Assembly (NCBI GenBank): GCA_036940085.1
Contig: JALLBK010000142.1
Span: forward strand, 1 to 27,414
DNA from: Discostella pseudostelligera
Lineage: Eukaryota; Bacillariophyta; Thalassiosirophyceae; Thalassiosirales; Thalassiosiraceae
Reading direction: 5' to 3'
DNA: 27,414 bases
A program made the translations under genes and the position numbers. This document shows, piece by piece, positions 1 through 9,933 of the stretch (the first letter of the stretch is position 1; each line of letters begins with the position of its first letter). The notes under the pieces are model-generated. The model made no database searches, was not told the origin of the DNA, and saw only the letters and a list, made by a program, of their open reading frames with translations.

Positions 1-391
1 CTGCATTGTTTTTGCAAGATCCAATCGGGTACCAAACTAATTTCCAATACTTCTTCTTTGAGGGCTGGAATTGCGAGTGGTGGCGTTGGAATTTATTCAA
101 CCAAACCCTCTGTCACTGTGAGCAAGAACATCCGGATACAAAATTGGTACGTGAAGGTCCCTCCTCCAATGTGGGGTTCATCATGATATTATTTGCGACT
201 CGAGAAATATTTTGTTCTATAAAATGCAGAGACATTGTTTATCGACAACTATGACTTTAGATTACCACAATTTAGACTCGTATTCTATACGCCGTTCGAA
301 CAAATCTGAGTATAACTTTCAGTCCACTGAGTGCACGCAACCATACCTTACTCGAATGCTCCATCAATGAACAGTAAACCCAATCCATCAT
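1..391. other. intergenic, downstream of the EFL gene
   Basis: I see no gene here. One open frame of 82 codons on the plus strand has no recognisable motif and skewed composition (Trp, Phe and Cys rich), so I do not call it. The right part should hold the 3' untranslated region of the leftward EFL gene. The left edge may belong to a gene outside the window. Confidence 0.5.
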
Positions 392-1753
392 TCAGTCAGT
401 CTTAACGGCAGTGACCTTACCCAACATCTTCAACCTATTGGAATCCATAACGGCAATACGTCCGAGGGCGGCACACTTCTCAAAGGGCTCCACGAAAAGG
501 GGCTGACTCGGCTCAAACTCCACCTCAGCATTCTCGTATTGTGAAAGTTCGGTAGGGTCCTCAACCTTCTGTCCACCAGTCTTCTTTCCCATCTTCCACA
601 AGATCTTGGTCATCTTGCACGCAACCTTGGCGGTACGGCAAAAGACCACGGGAGCGTATCCGGGCTTGAGCACACCAGGGTGCTCCTGGACGGCAACCAT
701 GGCAGTGAAGGACTTGGTTGGTTTGCAGTCTCCATCCTTCTGGACGTAGATGATGTCTCCGGGCTGGACCTTCTCATCCTTAGCAATACCCTTGATGGAG
801 AGACCGACGGAGTCACCGGGAAGGGCCTTGTCAAGCTGCTTCTTGTGCTGTTCGATGGAGAAGACCTTCTTGTCGCGAAGACCAGAGGGGACAATTCCAA
901 TAACATCACCGGGCATGAGGGTTCCCTGCTCGACGGTACCGCAGATAATCTGTCCGACACCCTTAATGTTGTAAATGTTGGAGATGGGCAGACGGACGGG
1001 AAGTTCGGGGTGACGCTTGGGGGGCTTGATGAAGTCGTTGAGCGCATCGAGGATGGTGAATCCGGTAATGGTCTTCTTGGGGTTGATGTTGGCCTCCCAT
1101 CCCTTGTACCAGGGGCACTTGTCAGACTTGGTAACGAGGTTATCGCCATGGAAGCCCGAGTAGGGGATGAAGGGCACCTTCTTGGGCTTGAAGCCAATCA
1201 ATTGAAGCATCTTCATGAACTCATCCTTGATCTCGTTGAAACGATCCTCAGACCAGCCGCAGGCGTCCATCTTGTTGATTCCGACAATGACTTGGTCGAC
1301 ACCCAAAAGGTAGAGGAGACGGGCATGCTGACGAGTCTGGCCCTCCTCGACTCCAAGCTTGGCATCGGCCTTGGCAATGGCGGCCTCGAAACCACCCTTC
1401 TCGGCAGGTACGAGAAGCATACCCACATCGGCGGTAGCAGAGCCGGTAATCATGTTCTTAATGTAATCCTTGTGTCCAGGAGCATCGACAATGGTGTAAT
1501 GGTACTTTTCGGTGAAGAACTCCTTGGTGTTGCACTGGATGGTCACACCACGCTCGCGCTCCTCCTTACAGGTGTCGAGGTAGTAGGCAAAGCCGAAGGA
1601 GGACTTGCCCTTCTCTTCGGCCATGGCCTGGAGCTTGTCCATCTCTCGCTGGGAGATACCTCCCTGCTTGAAGATGAGGTGACCGCAGGTGGTGGACTTG
1701 CCGGCATCGACGTGTCCGCAGACGACAACTGATAGATGTTCCTTCTCGGCCAT
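392..1753 (-). CDS. EFL: Elongation factor-like GTPase EFL (EF-1alpha-related)
   Basis: Translational GTPase expected to deliver aminoacyl-tRNA to the ribosome, replacing or accompanying EF-1alpha. The 453-residue protein starts [11 protein letters not shown] and has G1 GHVDAGKST (13-21), G3 DAPGHKD (90-96) and G4 NKMD (160-163), followed by two beta-barrel domains. Features that separate EFL from EF-1alpha are visible: DAGKST instead of DSGKST, and a segment rich in Lys, Ala and Glu (about 121-138) ahead of the GQTRQHA motif. The open frame continues upstream to 1972, but the ATG at 1753 has a good context (CAACCATGG) and matches the family N-terminus, so upstream sequence is probably leader. 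No intron. Codon use is strongly biased toward C/G third positions, unlike the neighbours, as expected for a very highly expressed gene. The bias also leaves long antisense frames open. Confidence 0.93.
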   Translation of the reverse strand: MAEKEHLSVVVCGHVDAGKSTTCGHLIFKQGGISQREMDKLQAMAEEKGKSSFGFAYYLDTCKEERERGVTIQCNTKEFFTEKYHYTIVDAPGHKDYIKNMITGSATADVGMLLVPAEKGGFEAAIAKADAKLGVEEGQTRQHARLLYLLGVDQVIVGINKMDACGWSEDRFNEIKDEFMKMLQLIGFKPKKVPFIPYSGFHGDNLVTKSDKCPWYKGWEANINPKKTITGFTILDALNDFIKPPKRHPELPVRLPISNIYNIKGVGQIICGTVEQGTLMPGDVIGIVPSGLRDKKVFSIEQHKKQLDKALPGDSVGLSIKGIAKDEKVQPGDIIYVQKDGDCKPTKSFTAMVAVQEHPGVLKPGYAPVVFCRTAKVACKMTKILWKMGKKTGGQKVEDPTELSQYENAEVEFEPSQPLFVEPFEKCAALGRIAVMDSNRLKMLGKVTAVKTD

Positions 1754-4347
1754 GGTTGAAATTGGTTTTGGTTTGACGGAGGGTGGTGAATGACTTTGGG
1801 TGCTCCAAAAAGTGGTACGATCGATAGGAGAGGCGAGCGAGGGTGAGGTGCACGATGCAAGGCAATGCGATCGTCCGTCGATTGTAAAATAAAAAATCTT
1901 GTGGCCATGGCTTTTCGTCTGGCCGGCAGTGTAATGACCACGTGTGCGGCCCATCGGATGGCTGGGAGACACTTACCGCTCGTACTCGATCTCGAATTCC
2001 TACGTGAAATGCTGTAGACGAATCTTCGGGCCGGACAGACCAAGAGGCTTGGCGACGGACAGGCAGGAAGATCTTTCTGACGTCATCCGAAAAACCAATG
2101 ACACAAAGAAGAAAATGCCGCCACACAGCGCCCAAATCCAAAAGCACGACGATGATGGCGGATGGCGATGCATCACCAGTCATCAGCACCATCCATCCTC
2201 CATTCATTTCAATTTCAAGATGAAGCCCATGATTCCGGCCACATCTTCATCATCGTCATCGGGAATGAATCACCTTGTTCGACGGTCGCTGTAGATAATA
2301 GACCTTGAATGTCCAATGGAGCATTGGAAACGTAGCGGAGGTGATATTAGATAGAGTAGGAGATTCTTTGCTGAATTTTGTGATTCTTCAAGCTTCAAGG
2401 AGGGAAACAACTTTCTTCTACAGCAATGACGACTACACAACAATCCGCCATCCGCACTTGTTGCTTCAGTATATAATCACCGCATAATATTTAATCGGAA
2501 AGCGAGATGTTTCTCATTCCGTCTTTGATGGTCTACTCGACTCCTTCGCATGCGCCATTTCGATGTATTTCCGAAAAGAGAATCTGCTCTCTGACAACAC
2601 ACATGAGATTGTGCCTATTGCTGCAACCGGCAAAGCGCAGTGGAGTGTATTTATGGATATCAGCAAAACAAAAGCAACTATGGCGAATGTGATTGATATA
2701 TTGGCAGTGTCATGTAGTCAGTTGATGCTTTGTTTTTGTTTGATGAGGCTGCCGCTACATGCTGTTCTCGGTTCACGTGGATGAACTGAAAGCGACAACC
2801 AACCGACTGCGTATTCCTCGCAACTGTGGTCTTCAGAAAGAACTCAACTAATAATATCCATACATGATCCTATCAAACATTGCAATAACCTGCCACGCCT
2901 GTCTCGTACTACACGACATGACACAAACGTTTCTGCCGGCTGACACTGGGCTGTTTGTTGCATATCTCCTTCAATATTAAATATAATCCAAAAATTTCAT
3001 TGAAATGCATCCTCTGCCTAGCTCTGCCTTCATATACGTAGCTGAACAATTGAAAATTCCTCTGGATGCAAAAAAGAACGAGTTACTCTCTATTCACCAA
3101 TCTATCTCTTCTTCGTACTGGAAAACAATGATCTAAGTTGTCCCCATGCCGCCACGGCCACTGCCGATGCCAAAAACCCTGCAAAGTATCGAATTATCAA
3201 CTCATGATGAAAATACGGGAACTCTCTATCCCAATTCCGTAAGTCGGCTCGTATATCTAGTTCTTTGGATATTTTATCACTGTCTCTCTCTAGAGATCGA
3301 ATATTGCGCCAAAACCTATTTGATGGTAGGTAGGGAAAGTGAATTGAATAGTTGGTTCATTCGTACTACATCATAGAATTGCCAGATACGGAAGCTGCAA
3401 GCTCACCAGTTGCCTTCACCCGCCCCTCGACCAGGGACCAATACATCTACTGCGGCTTCAATTATCTTATCAACAATCACTGCTGGTTTTATCTGGTAAG
3501 AGGATTTTGAGAACATAGACCGAGATTAGAAGATAACGGAGCATGCGAGAGGGATCGACGAACGACAACATACAGGTACGACAACTCACTTTGTTGAATG
3601 CATAGATGAAGGCTATTTGCCCGCACATCCAATCCATCGTAAACATGGTGGCGATGAGGTAGTTGACGGCAGTGGTGGGTTCCCCTTCCCTTCGACCGTA
3701 GCTCAGTTGGTGTTGGATGATGATATGATGATAGTGTACTGGGTACTACCAAACCAGTTGCCGCTCATTCTTCATTTCCGCCAGCCTTCAAGATATGCCA
3801 CGTGGAGTGTGAGGTACTCTAGCAAGGACCAAGGACCCGCTCGCTCAAAGGCAGCCACGTGGAGGGTGGAAGAAAGGATTGCAGCCACGTGGAGGAAGAA
3901 ATGAAGACTCGACTCTCACGTGGAAGGTAGACTCGCGAACGGCAACGAGAGGCAGTCACGAGAAGGCAAAGAACGATTTCCTATTCATGGCGATGTAAAA
4001 CAAAAGAAAATGGAGGTGAACCAGTCTGCAAAGGATTTCGGGTGCAGACAGTTGAAATCGATTACCGATTAAGATATTGGTACCATTATGGTTAATTAGT
4101 TTGCTTACAATCCATCTTCAATAGTATCATACACCATTTCATTTCAGTTTCGGTAGTGAGGATATTATTTGGTTGTGACACTCTTTCGGAAACTGACAGT
4201 GCACCACAATAGGGCTGTGACGTGCAATATCGAGTTGCGGATGAACTGATCTCTCCCGAAGCTGAACATTGGTGGATAATTCTCCCAAGAGCTAAATTGA
4301 AGAATGCGTCTTTCACCCTTGCATCGGCATTTGTTGTAATATATGTC
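1754..4347. other. long intergenic stretch between EFL and the DHHC gene
   Basis: About 2.6 kb without a convincing coding region. The EFL promoter and leader lie at its left end (about 1754-2100). Short open frames at 2305-2487, 3146-3376 and 3617-3904 (plus) and 3489-3752 (minus) show no domain, no hydrophobic pattern and no splice partners that I could find. AT-rich blocks (2460-2500, 2970-3000) alternate with mixed sequence. The only clear structure is the G-box cluster at 3797-3923. A small non-coding RNA or short spliced gene cannot be excluded from sequence alone. Confidence 0.5.
3797..3923. promoter_or_regulatory. cluster of four CACGTG (G-box) palindromes
   Basis: CACGTG occurs at 3799, 3856, 3886 and 3917, each followed by GA (CACGTGGA). 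The two middle copies are exact 15-bp repeats, GCAGCCACGTGGAGG, 30 bp apart (3851-3865 and 3881-3895). The third interval is 31 bp, about three helical turns. CACGTG is the classical binding site of bHLH and some bZIP factors. The cluster lies about 430 bp past the 3' end of the leftward DHHC gene and more than 2 kb upstream of the EFL start, so its target is unclear. Confidence 0.55.
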
Positions 4348-5447
4348 TCAAATGACTTTCTTATCCATAATCTGCCAAACGACCAAACCGATGCTGAGAT
4401 AGCACAAAACGTTGACACTGAACACGAATATTTTGAATGGCAGCATATTGCCTTTTCCTATTGCGGTCCCGGTCCACGGACACACGTGGTCGTAATCGTA
4501 AACTAAAGCCTGAATTGAAAAACACAATCCGTTTCCAGTTAGATTGCATGTTGAATCCAAATAGTATGTCCTCCACTCAAATTTACTTACTTGGCATTCT
4601 CTGCAGTACATGGCACCTTGCGGTCGATAACTCCCGACCTGCTCATTCCAAAACCAACCACTCCCAGCGGATTCTTCATCGGTAACACGTTCCATCAGAC
4701 CAGGGTCTCTACAACTAACACAGAACAATATCACGAGCACAAATGCTAATATTGGATAGTATATCAATGCGAACCACCACGGCTAAAGTCATAGCCACCA
4801 CACATGAGTCAAAGTAGTACACAGATATTGAGAGCACGTTGGGAAACACCCACTTACCAGTCCAGCATTCGGATTCGAAACAATAAAATATCCCACCATT
4901 CCACTCAATACCACAATCAATGGAACCGTTACAAATGTACAAAATGGCCAACATGGTCCAGCTACCACAATGGGAGTACCATCTTTCTTTTCTATCAGGA
5001 AGAACATGGATCCGACTCGACGTGCACAACAGCAAAAATAGGCATTGAAATTTTCGGTAATTGTATATGGTTTACAGCAATCTGATCCAGAAGAATAGAA
5101 AGAAGAGGGAGAAGTTTTGCGCCGTCGTCGTCTTTGTTGTGGTTGTTGTTGTTCTAGTTGTCGTTGCTCATGCTCCCATCTGACAGACACGGCATATCTG
5201 AAGAACGAGAGAGAGAAAAATTACGGAGAACAGTCAGTATTTACCAAAAGAAGCATGGAATGCATTGGCGAGAATTCACAACCAACACTCACACTCACAT
5301 TTTCTTAACTGGTCTATTATCATTTGGCGGTTCTGTGACTGCATTATTTGTATTCGTCACATGCACCTCCAATGAACCAGCTGAATCCTCGACTGGGGCG
5401 GGATCATCGGGAGGAGCGGACGACGCAGATTCTTGTTCAAGAGTCAT
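4348..5447 (-). CDS. DHHC-type palmitoyltransferase-like membrane protein with degenerate cysteine-rich domain
   Basis: Likely protein S-acyltransferase of an internal membrane. Four exons: 5447-5299, 5197-4858, 4782-4591 and 4509-4348. The introns (101, 75 and 81 bp) have donors GTGAGT, GTAAGT, GTAAGT and AG acceptors, and phases join. The product is 280 aa: an acidic N-terminus, a Gln/Arg-rich stretch (QQQPQQRRRRRK, about 67-77), TM1 about 139-156, TM2 about 167-186, the family DPG motif (189-191), then YRPQGAMYCREC (215-226) and DHVCPWTG (234-241) with IGKGN (244-248), then one last TM about 253-272. Removing the 81-bp intron, which is itself open and divisible by three, aligns the motif with the family pattern YRPxxAxHCxxCxxCxxxYDHHC. 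The acyl-accepting Cys is kept, but DHHC is DHVC and several zinc-binding Cys are absent. Only three TM segments are seen, against the usual four. Confidence 0.75.
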
Positions 5448-6089
5448 GGTGTGGGAGAGTGCGGGGTAGGGGATACGTGGTTCGGATATGGTCGTTCAGT
5501 AGAGGTGAGGTGTAGGGAGTAGCGGCGGCCGCGGCGGCGGCCATAGAAGTGGAAAGTGGAGTGGAGGTGGAAGAGCGAAGAGAATGAAGGGCAAGCAAGC
5601 CAAGCAAAGTTGAATGCCTTAAGTATCTTTGATCTACCGTACAGCCAAAATTTCCCAAAGTGTTAAGTATCTTCATCTGGAAAGGCATTCGTTTCCCGCC
5701 AAAATCTTCGCCCATCACCAATCACATCCCCATCGCCCATCGCCATCGCAGGCATCGCAAATCCCAATCACAGTAGATATGTAGATAGCATGACCACATT
5801 TCCGTCTGCCGTCCCATCACCTCCACCCTTCACCAATCACCCATCTAAAGCAGCATCTCCTCTTGGAACATAAGCCCAGTCTTCAGTTGAATGACCAAAC
5901 GTAATTCGGATGTGGTCGACAGTTTGTGTGTACGAGAGAGATCAAAGTCAAATGGGTGGGTGTGGATTATGGATGGCAACTTGTGGTGACGAGTGACGAG
6001 TGACGATAGCAGCGGGCGGGCTTCGCATTCTCCTACGCCAACTTCCCAACACATTCATCGCACGCACACATCATGTAGCAAGTAGCAAC
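5448..6089. promoter_or_regulatory. divergent promoter region, DHHC gene / Ycf49-like gene
   Basis: Head-to-head intergenic region of about 640 bp with no convincing gene. It contains a GC-rich tract (GCGGCCGCGGCGGCGGCC, 5524-5541) just upstream of the DHHC start and a TTTCCCGCCAAAA motif at 5692-5704. I see no TATA box that I would trust. Confidence 0.45.
5692..5704 (-). promoter_or_regulatory. E2F-like motif TTTTGGCGGGAAA
   Basis: On the minus strand this reads TTTTGGCGGGAAA, close to the canonical E2F/DP site (TTTSSCGC, TTTGGCGGGAAA). It sits 245 bp upstream of the DHHC start and about 390 bp upstream of the Ycf49-like start. The assignment rests on the motif only. Confidence 0.45.
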
Positions 6090-7383
6090 ATGAAACGCAA
6101 ATCATTGATTTTGCTCGTCATCGGTAGCCACGCCATCGGAGCAAATGGCTTTACAAGCCCACTGCTGTTACGCAAACCCAACAACACGATTACAACTACG
6201 AAGTATCGGCAGGTCGAGTTGATGAGCAAGAATCCTGAAGTCATGGTCAGTGCAGTCACCAAATCTCTGTACCCAGCATCCATGATTGGAGTATTGGGCG
6301 AGCTTTATTTTCGTACTCGCAATGAGATGGAATGCCCTCGTGGTGCAGTGAGTTCCTAACATGCCCATTGTTTTCATTGATGTCGAAGCATGAAACATTT
6401 GATAACGAGGTTACACCATTGCCATCACTCCTTCCTGTGCGCCAAAATTAATGGAAACAGGTGGCAGGATTCCTTGCTCAAATTTTCACCATCCTCGTAT
6501 CAATACCAATGGTGGCAATCGCAATTAAAGCACAAGGCATTCACTCGTACCTTGAAGTGGATTGGCTACATTTCATCGAATCAATAATGTTCTGGGCTTC
6601 AATTCATGTGCAGTGCATGTCCTTTCGTCAGGCGGTACTCTCTGTGGAAAATGGGAAATCTCTACCGGTAAGAAGTGAATCTATACTTGCTTCGTCATCA
6701 CGTTGTTGAGATTTATTTAATCATTTCCAACGCCATTCACTTCGGAACAGGAAAGTGTATCGAGCTACGTGCCCATGGTCAGAGCATTAATCTACATCTT
6801 TGGAGCAATATTGGCAATATTTCTAGGTCATTATTTACCCAACAAAACCTCCTGGCAACACGTTGAGTTATTCGGTGGCCTACTTAATCCTCCAACGCCA
6901 AGAACCTTTCCGCATAAACACTTACCTGGTGAATTATCCTTTCTGACTTGGATCTTCCATTGGTCGATGGCCATTGATTATTGTGTCACCCTACCCCAAT
7001 GCATGTGGAAATGGAGTGGTGAGAAATACACAAACAATAAACAGTGGAAATCATATACTTTGCTGCATTTGCCAGCATATGCCACCATTGGGGTCGTCTT
7101 GATCAATCACCTTAATCGAGATCAGATAGTAGCTTTGAAAGTTATGCATCCGATTTTGGTATTCGTTGGAAGTGTTGCCACATTCTATGGGTCATTTGCG
7201 GTATCAAAAGCAAACGGATGGACATATGCCAGTTTCAACAGAGAAATACAACATTCTATTATTCGATCGGAACCAACCACTGAGAAAGCGAAGGAATACC
7301 CAAGTTGGGACACGAATTATTCGTTGACATCCATTGCGATCGGATCACTACTTTCTTATGTCTCGCTTTTCCTTACTGTGTGA
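6090..7383 (+). CDS. Ycf49/DUF2499-like plastid membrane protein
   Basis: Function unknown; the Ycf49-like (DUF2499) family occurs in cyanobacteria and plastid-bearing eukaryotes. Three exons: 6090-6347, 6461-6667 and 6751-7383, with GTGAGT and GTAAGA donors and introns of 113 and 83 bp, all phase 0. The product is 365 aa. The start MKRKSLILLVIG gives a signal peptide ending IGANG|FTSP, resembling the diatom plastid bipartite motif (cleavage before Phe). Upstream in-frame sequence begins only with GTG. TM segments lie near 87-110, 164-184, 259-275, 286-304 and 349-365. The DUF2499-like part is about 215-310: LSFLTWIFHW (217-226), a Trp-containing turn, LLHLPAYATIG (259-269) and a final HPILVFVGS segment. 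It matches the order of cyanobacterial Ycf49 motifs but lacks its EW and WHFF residues, so the match is distant. The membrane region at 60-185 is unrecognised. Confidence 0.6.
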
Positions 7384-7555
7384 TATTATGGATGCATGCA
7401 CCTGCCAGGGACATAGGAGATTGATCGCAACAATAGATCGACCTTCTCTTCTGTACAAATTTACTTTAGAAGTTAATGATCTACATGATGTTCTCTTTTT
7501 GTCGTTTAGATGAGGCAGGTACTTCAGTCATATCATACTCCTCCATTCTCTCATT
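7384..7555. other. convergent 3' intergenic region
   Basis: Short (172 bp) space between the stop codons of the Ycf49-like gene (+) and the LRR gene (-). It must hold both 3' untranslated regions and polyadenylation signals. I see no conserved polyadenylation motif. Confidence 0.4.
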
Positions 7556-9130
7556 TTATTGAGTTCTCCTTTCCCCTTGCTTTACGAGCCCGACAGTGTT
7601 CGACCTCGATTTGTTATTCCCACTCTGTTTCTTTGGTCGCGATGCTGACTCTTCCTTCTTCTCCTCTATAAGCGGTGCAAAGTTCGCCCCACCAAACGAT
7701 GGTACCGCCTCCAGCATGTCAAACTTACCAATAATATCCACCACTTCAAAGATGGCCATAGTTGCCGTTTCCGATAAGAAACTCTTGAGTATCGAATTAT
7801 TGTATCGAAGTCCAGAGTCAATGGCATTCACGGAATATTGGCTCATGTTGCAATCATGACATACAAATTTGGTTATGGATCGATTGCATTTGATCAAATC
7901 TTTGAAGTAGATGGCACTCTTGTCAGTTAGGTTTGGATTGTGCGAGATGTCGAGGCTGGTTAGGGAGTTGTATTCTCGTAGACCCATGGATAACTCCTTA
8001 GCGCAGGGGTAGGTTAGGCCACAGGCTGAAAGGAACAATGTCTTGATGGGATTTCTGGATGTGGTTATCGACTTGATGAGTGCTCGCAAATTGTCTTCCT
8101 CAAGATGGTTTCGAGATAAATCCAACTGAACAAGGTTCTTGGACTGCAGGATGTTCTGGAATAGGTAGGGCCATGCCTCCGACGCAATATTCATTCCGAC
8201 CAAAGCCAAGGAATGAAGGTTAAGATAGGGTAGTGACGAGGCAATCGTCTCAGCATTATGCTCCTCCCAATCACAGTGATGGAAGCTTAACTGTCGAATC
8301 TGTTTCATGTGTTGCATGGCCACGAATAGTATGGACAAACTCGCACCAACAAATTTCACTTTGTTCATGCGGATCACTTGCATGCTTGGATTGTAGGCCA
8401 AGGCCGGTGCCAAGGAGCTTGCGACTTCGCGATTGATTGTTATTGCACCGTTGATTTCAAGACGTTCGATGGAGTCATTGAATTTCAGAGCCGATACAAT
8501 CTTGCATAATGCTTTTTGTTGGCGATCATCATTACTGTTTCCGTTTCTTGTCGCAGCACACTTTAGACGGAGTAATTTGAGATGGGTATTACTTCGTAGA
8601 TGCACAAATATTTCCGATGCCAATTCCTCTTCCATTGCTCGACAATCGAGTGTTATTTCAACGAGACTTTCGTCGTTCTCTTCGAGTTGGATAAATTCAA
8701 TACGATTGCTACCGGAGCTGCCGTCAGAACAGACTGAGTTGGATTCAGCCGAGACCTCGGCAGGGGTATCTTCTTCCTCTTCTACATCCGATGACACATC
8801 AAGCAATGTTGATGCCGTAAGTGAGATCTTGTTCTTGGTCATAATGTCATCTCCTTTTTCTTGTGGTGCCGCCGATCGAAACTTGAATGGTTCCATGCTT
8901 TGAATACTTTGCTCGAAATTATTGTCAAAGCTGACACTGACCGACAGACATGAAGTATCTTCTGGGAAGGGACGGAAATCAAAGTATGATTCATCAACGC
9001 TATCGTCGTTTACATCATGAGAATATTGAGGTTGTGGTGGCTGCTTATTCTGCTCCGCCGACGTCTTCATCCTTGAAGTCGAAGTTGTACTTGTACCAGT
9101 CGATGTGTTTTGCATCGCCGCCGCCGTCAT
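7556..9130 (-). CDS. leucine-rich repeat protein (RNase-inhibitor-like repeats)
   Basis: Single-exon gene, 524 aa, probably a cytosolic or nuclear scaffold; no catalytic domain and no TM or signal peptide. The first 145 residues are low complexity: a Thr/Ser-rich start, then acidic stretches (DVEEEEDTPAE, 115-125). From about 155 to 455 come irregular leucine-rich repeats, clearest at LHSLALVGMNI, LVQLDLSRNHLEE, IKTLFLSACGLTY and LTSLDISHNPNLTD, with spacing of about 28-30 residues as in the RNase-inhibitor/NLRC class. The C-terminus (about 480-524) is basic (RPKKQSGNNKSRS) and could bind nucleic acid or act as a nuclear localisation signal. Diatoms have many such LRR proteins without known function. 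The ATG at 9130 is the first in the frame. It is divergent from the acid phosphatase gene, about 800 bp apart. Confidence 0.8.
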   Translation of the reverse strand: MTAAAMQNTSTGTSTTSTSRMKTSAEQNKQPPQPQYSHDVNDDSVDESYFDFRPFPEDTSCLSVSVSFDNNFEQSIQSMEPFKFRSAAPQEKGDDIMTKNKISLTASTLLDVSSDVEEEEDTPAEVSAESNSVCSDGSSGSNRIEFIQLEENDESLVEITLDCRAMEEELASEIFVHLRSNTHLKLLRLKCAATRNGNSNDDRQQKALCKIVSALKFNDSIERLEINGAITINREVASSLAPALAYNPSMQVIRMNKVKFVGASLSILFVAMQHMKQIRQLSFHHCDWEEHNAETIASSLPYLNLHSLALVGMNIASEAWPYLFQNILQSKNLVQLDLSRNHLEEDNLRALIKSITTSRNPIKTLFLSACGLTYPCAKELSMGLREYNSLTSLDISHNPNLTDKSAIYFKDLIKCNRSITKFVCHDCNMSQYSVNAIDSGLRYNNSILKSFLSETATMAIFEVVDIIGKFDMLEAVPSFGGANFAPLIEEKKEESASRPKKQSGNNKSRSNTVGLVKQGERRTQ

Positions 9131-9933
9131 TGTCGAATATCTCTATGCGGTTCTCTATATTATGCACCAGAGTCCAGCATACGATGCCCAAGTCGATCGA
9201 TTGCGTCAATGTTTGCTGTATCTAAAAAATAATGATTGTTGGTGATGAGATCATGTTGATGAGCGAGGCGATGCCGAAGCCATCGACGGTATCGTACCGG
9301 CAGCGGATGTTCATGTTCATGGTTCATGTGCATCTTTTTGGCTGTTTTGCCTTGGCTGCCGATTTGAATTTAGTAGTGATTCCGCTGTGGATAGCCTGTA
9401 GAAACCGATGATGGAAATTATCGGATGCAACGATATTATTGACAAAAATTGGAGAGGGGCCGGCCGGACGAAAAGACTGGCGGGAAGAGAAAGGCCCAAG
9501 GTAGGGAAAATTATTGGGAGTCTTTGCTCTCTCCCGCCAAAAAGTAGCTCTCCCGCCAAAACAACATTGGGGGGCAGACGACGTCGACCTATCGTACGCT
9601 CTGCTTCGGCCTTCGGCAATGACGGCATCGGCAGCTCTGTATGGTTCTATGGTACTCACGTCGACCTTGAGCTGGAGGCTCCGCAGGGAATACATGATGA
9701 TATAATCATAGCTCTGTCGAACCCCTACACCTACGATCTCTAAACTAAATAGAAGTTAGCACTGCTTGGGCGCAATTTTTGTGGGGTGGCCGAGAAGTGC
9801 CGGACACTGTGATGGTGGCGGTGCATCACGAAAAAGAATAGAAGCATATATCCACCAATTCACTTCGACTTCTCGTCTTCATCTCTTTTGGCAACCCTCT
9901 CCTTGCTCAAGCAAAAAGAGCAGAGTATCAATC
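9131..9933. promoter_or_regulatory. divergent promoter region, LRR gene / histidine phosphatase gene
   Basis: An 800-bp head-to-head intergenic region. It contains a degenerate ATGTTC/ATGGTTC tract (9307-9332) and three E2F-like TGGCGGGA motifs (9477-9561). The open frame 9408-9743 on the plus strand has no recognisable feature and I do not call it. The phosphatase frame stays open upstream of its ATG to 9766 but has no ATG before 9934. Confidence 0.45.
9477..9561. promoter_or_regulatory. three E2F-like motifs in both orientations
   Basis: CTGGCGGGAAGAG at 9477-9489, then CTCCCGCCAAAA at 9531-9542 and CTCCCGCCAAAA at 9550-9561. The last two are direct repeats 19 bp apart and inverted relative to the first. 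They lie about 350-430 bp from the LRR start and 370-460 bp from the phosphatase start. Confidence 0.45.

Noticed and set aside
680..1732. 350-codon open frame antisense to EFL
   Set aside because: It mirrors the EFL frame and is composed of Leu, Gly, Asp and Val as expected from reading C/G-ending codons backwards. No domain or start context supports it.
3692..3735. tRNA-like D-arm / A-box (GTAGCTCAGTTGGT)
   Set aside because: The A-box fits, but the D-stem does not close and no T-arm or B-box (GGTTCRAATCC) follows within tRNA distance.
3617..3904. open frame with repeated ATWR-type residues
   Set aside because: The repeats are only the translated G-box units; no conserved domain and low-quality composition.
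4510..4590. 81 bp read as coding, because it is open and divisible by three
   Set aside because: It has a GTAAGT donor and TTCAATTCAG acceptor, and only its removal aligns the DHHC domain with the family.
8433..8903. 156-codon Ser-rich frame antisense to the LRR gene
   Set aside because: Shadow of the LRR frame; the Ser run is the reverse of the acidic stretch.
9408..9743. 111-codon frame upstream of the phosphatase
   Set aside because: It crosses the E2F-like motifs and has no recognisable feature or splice link.
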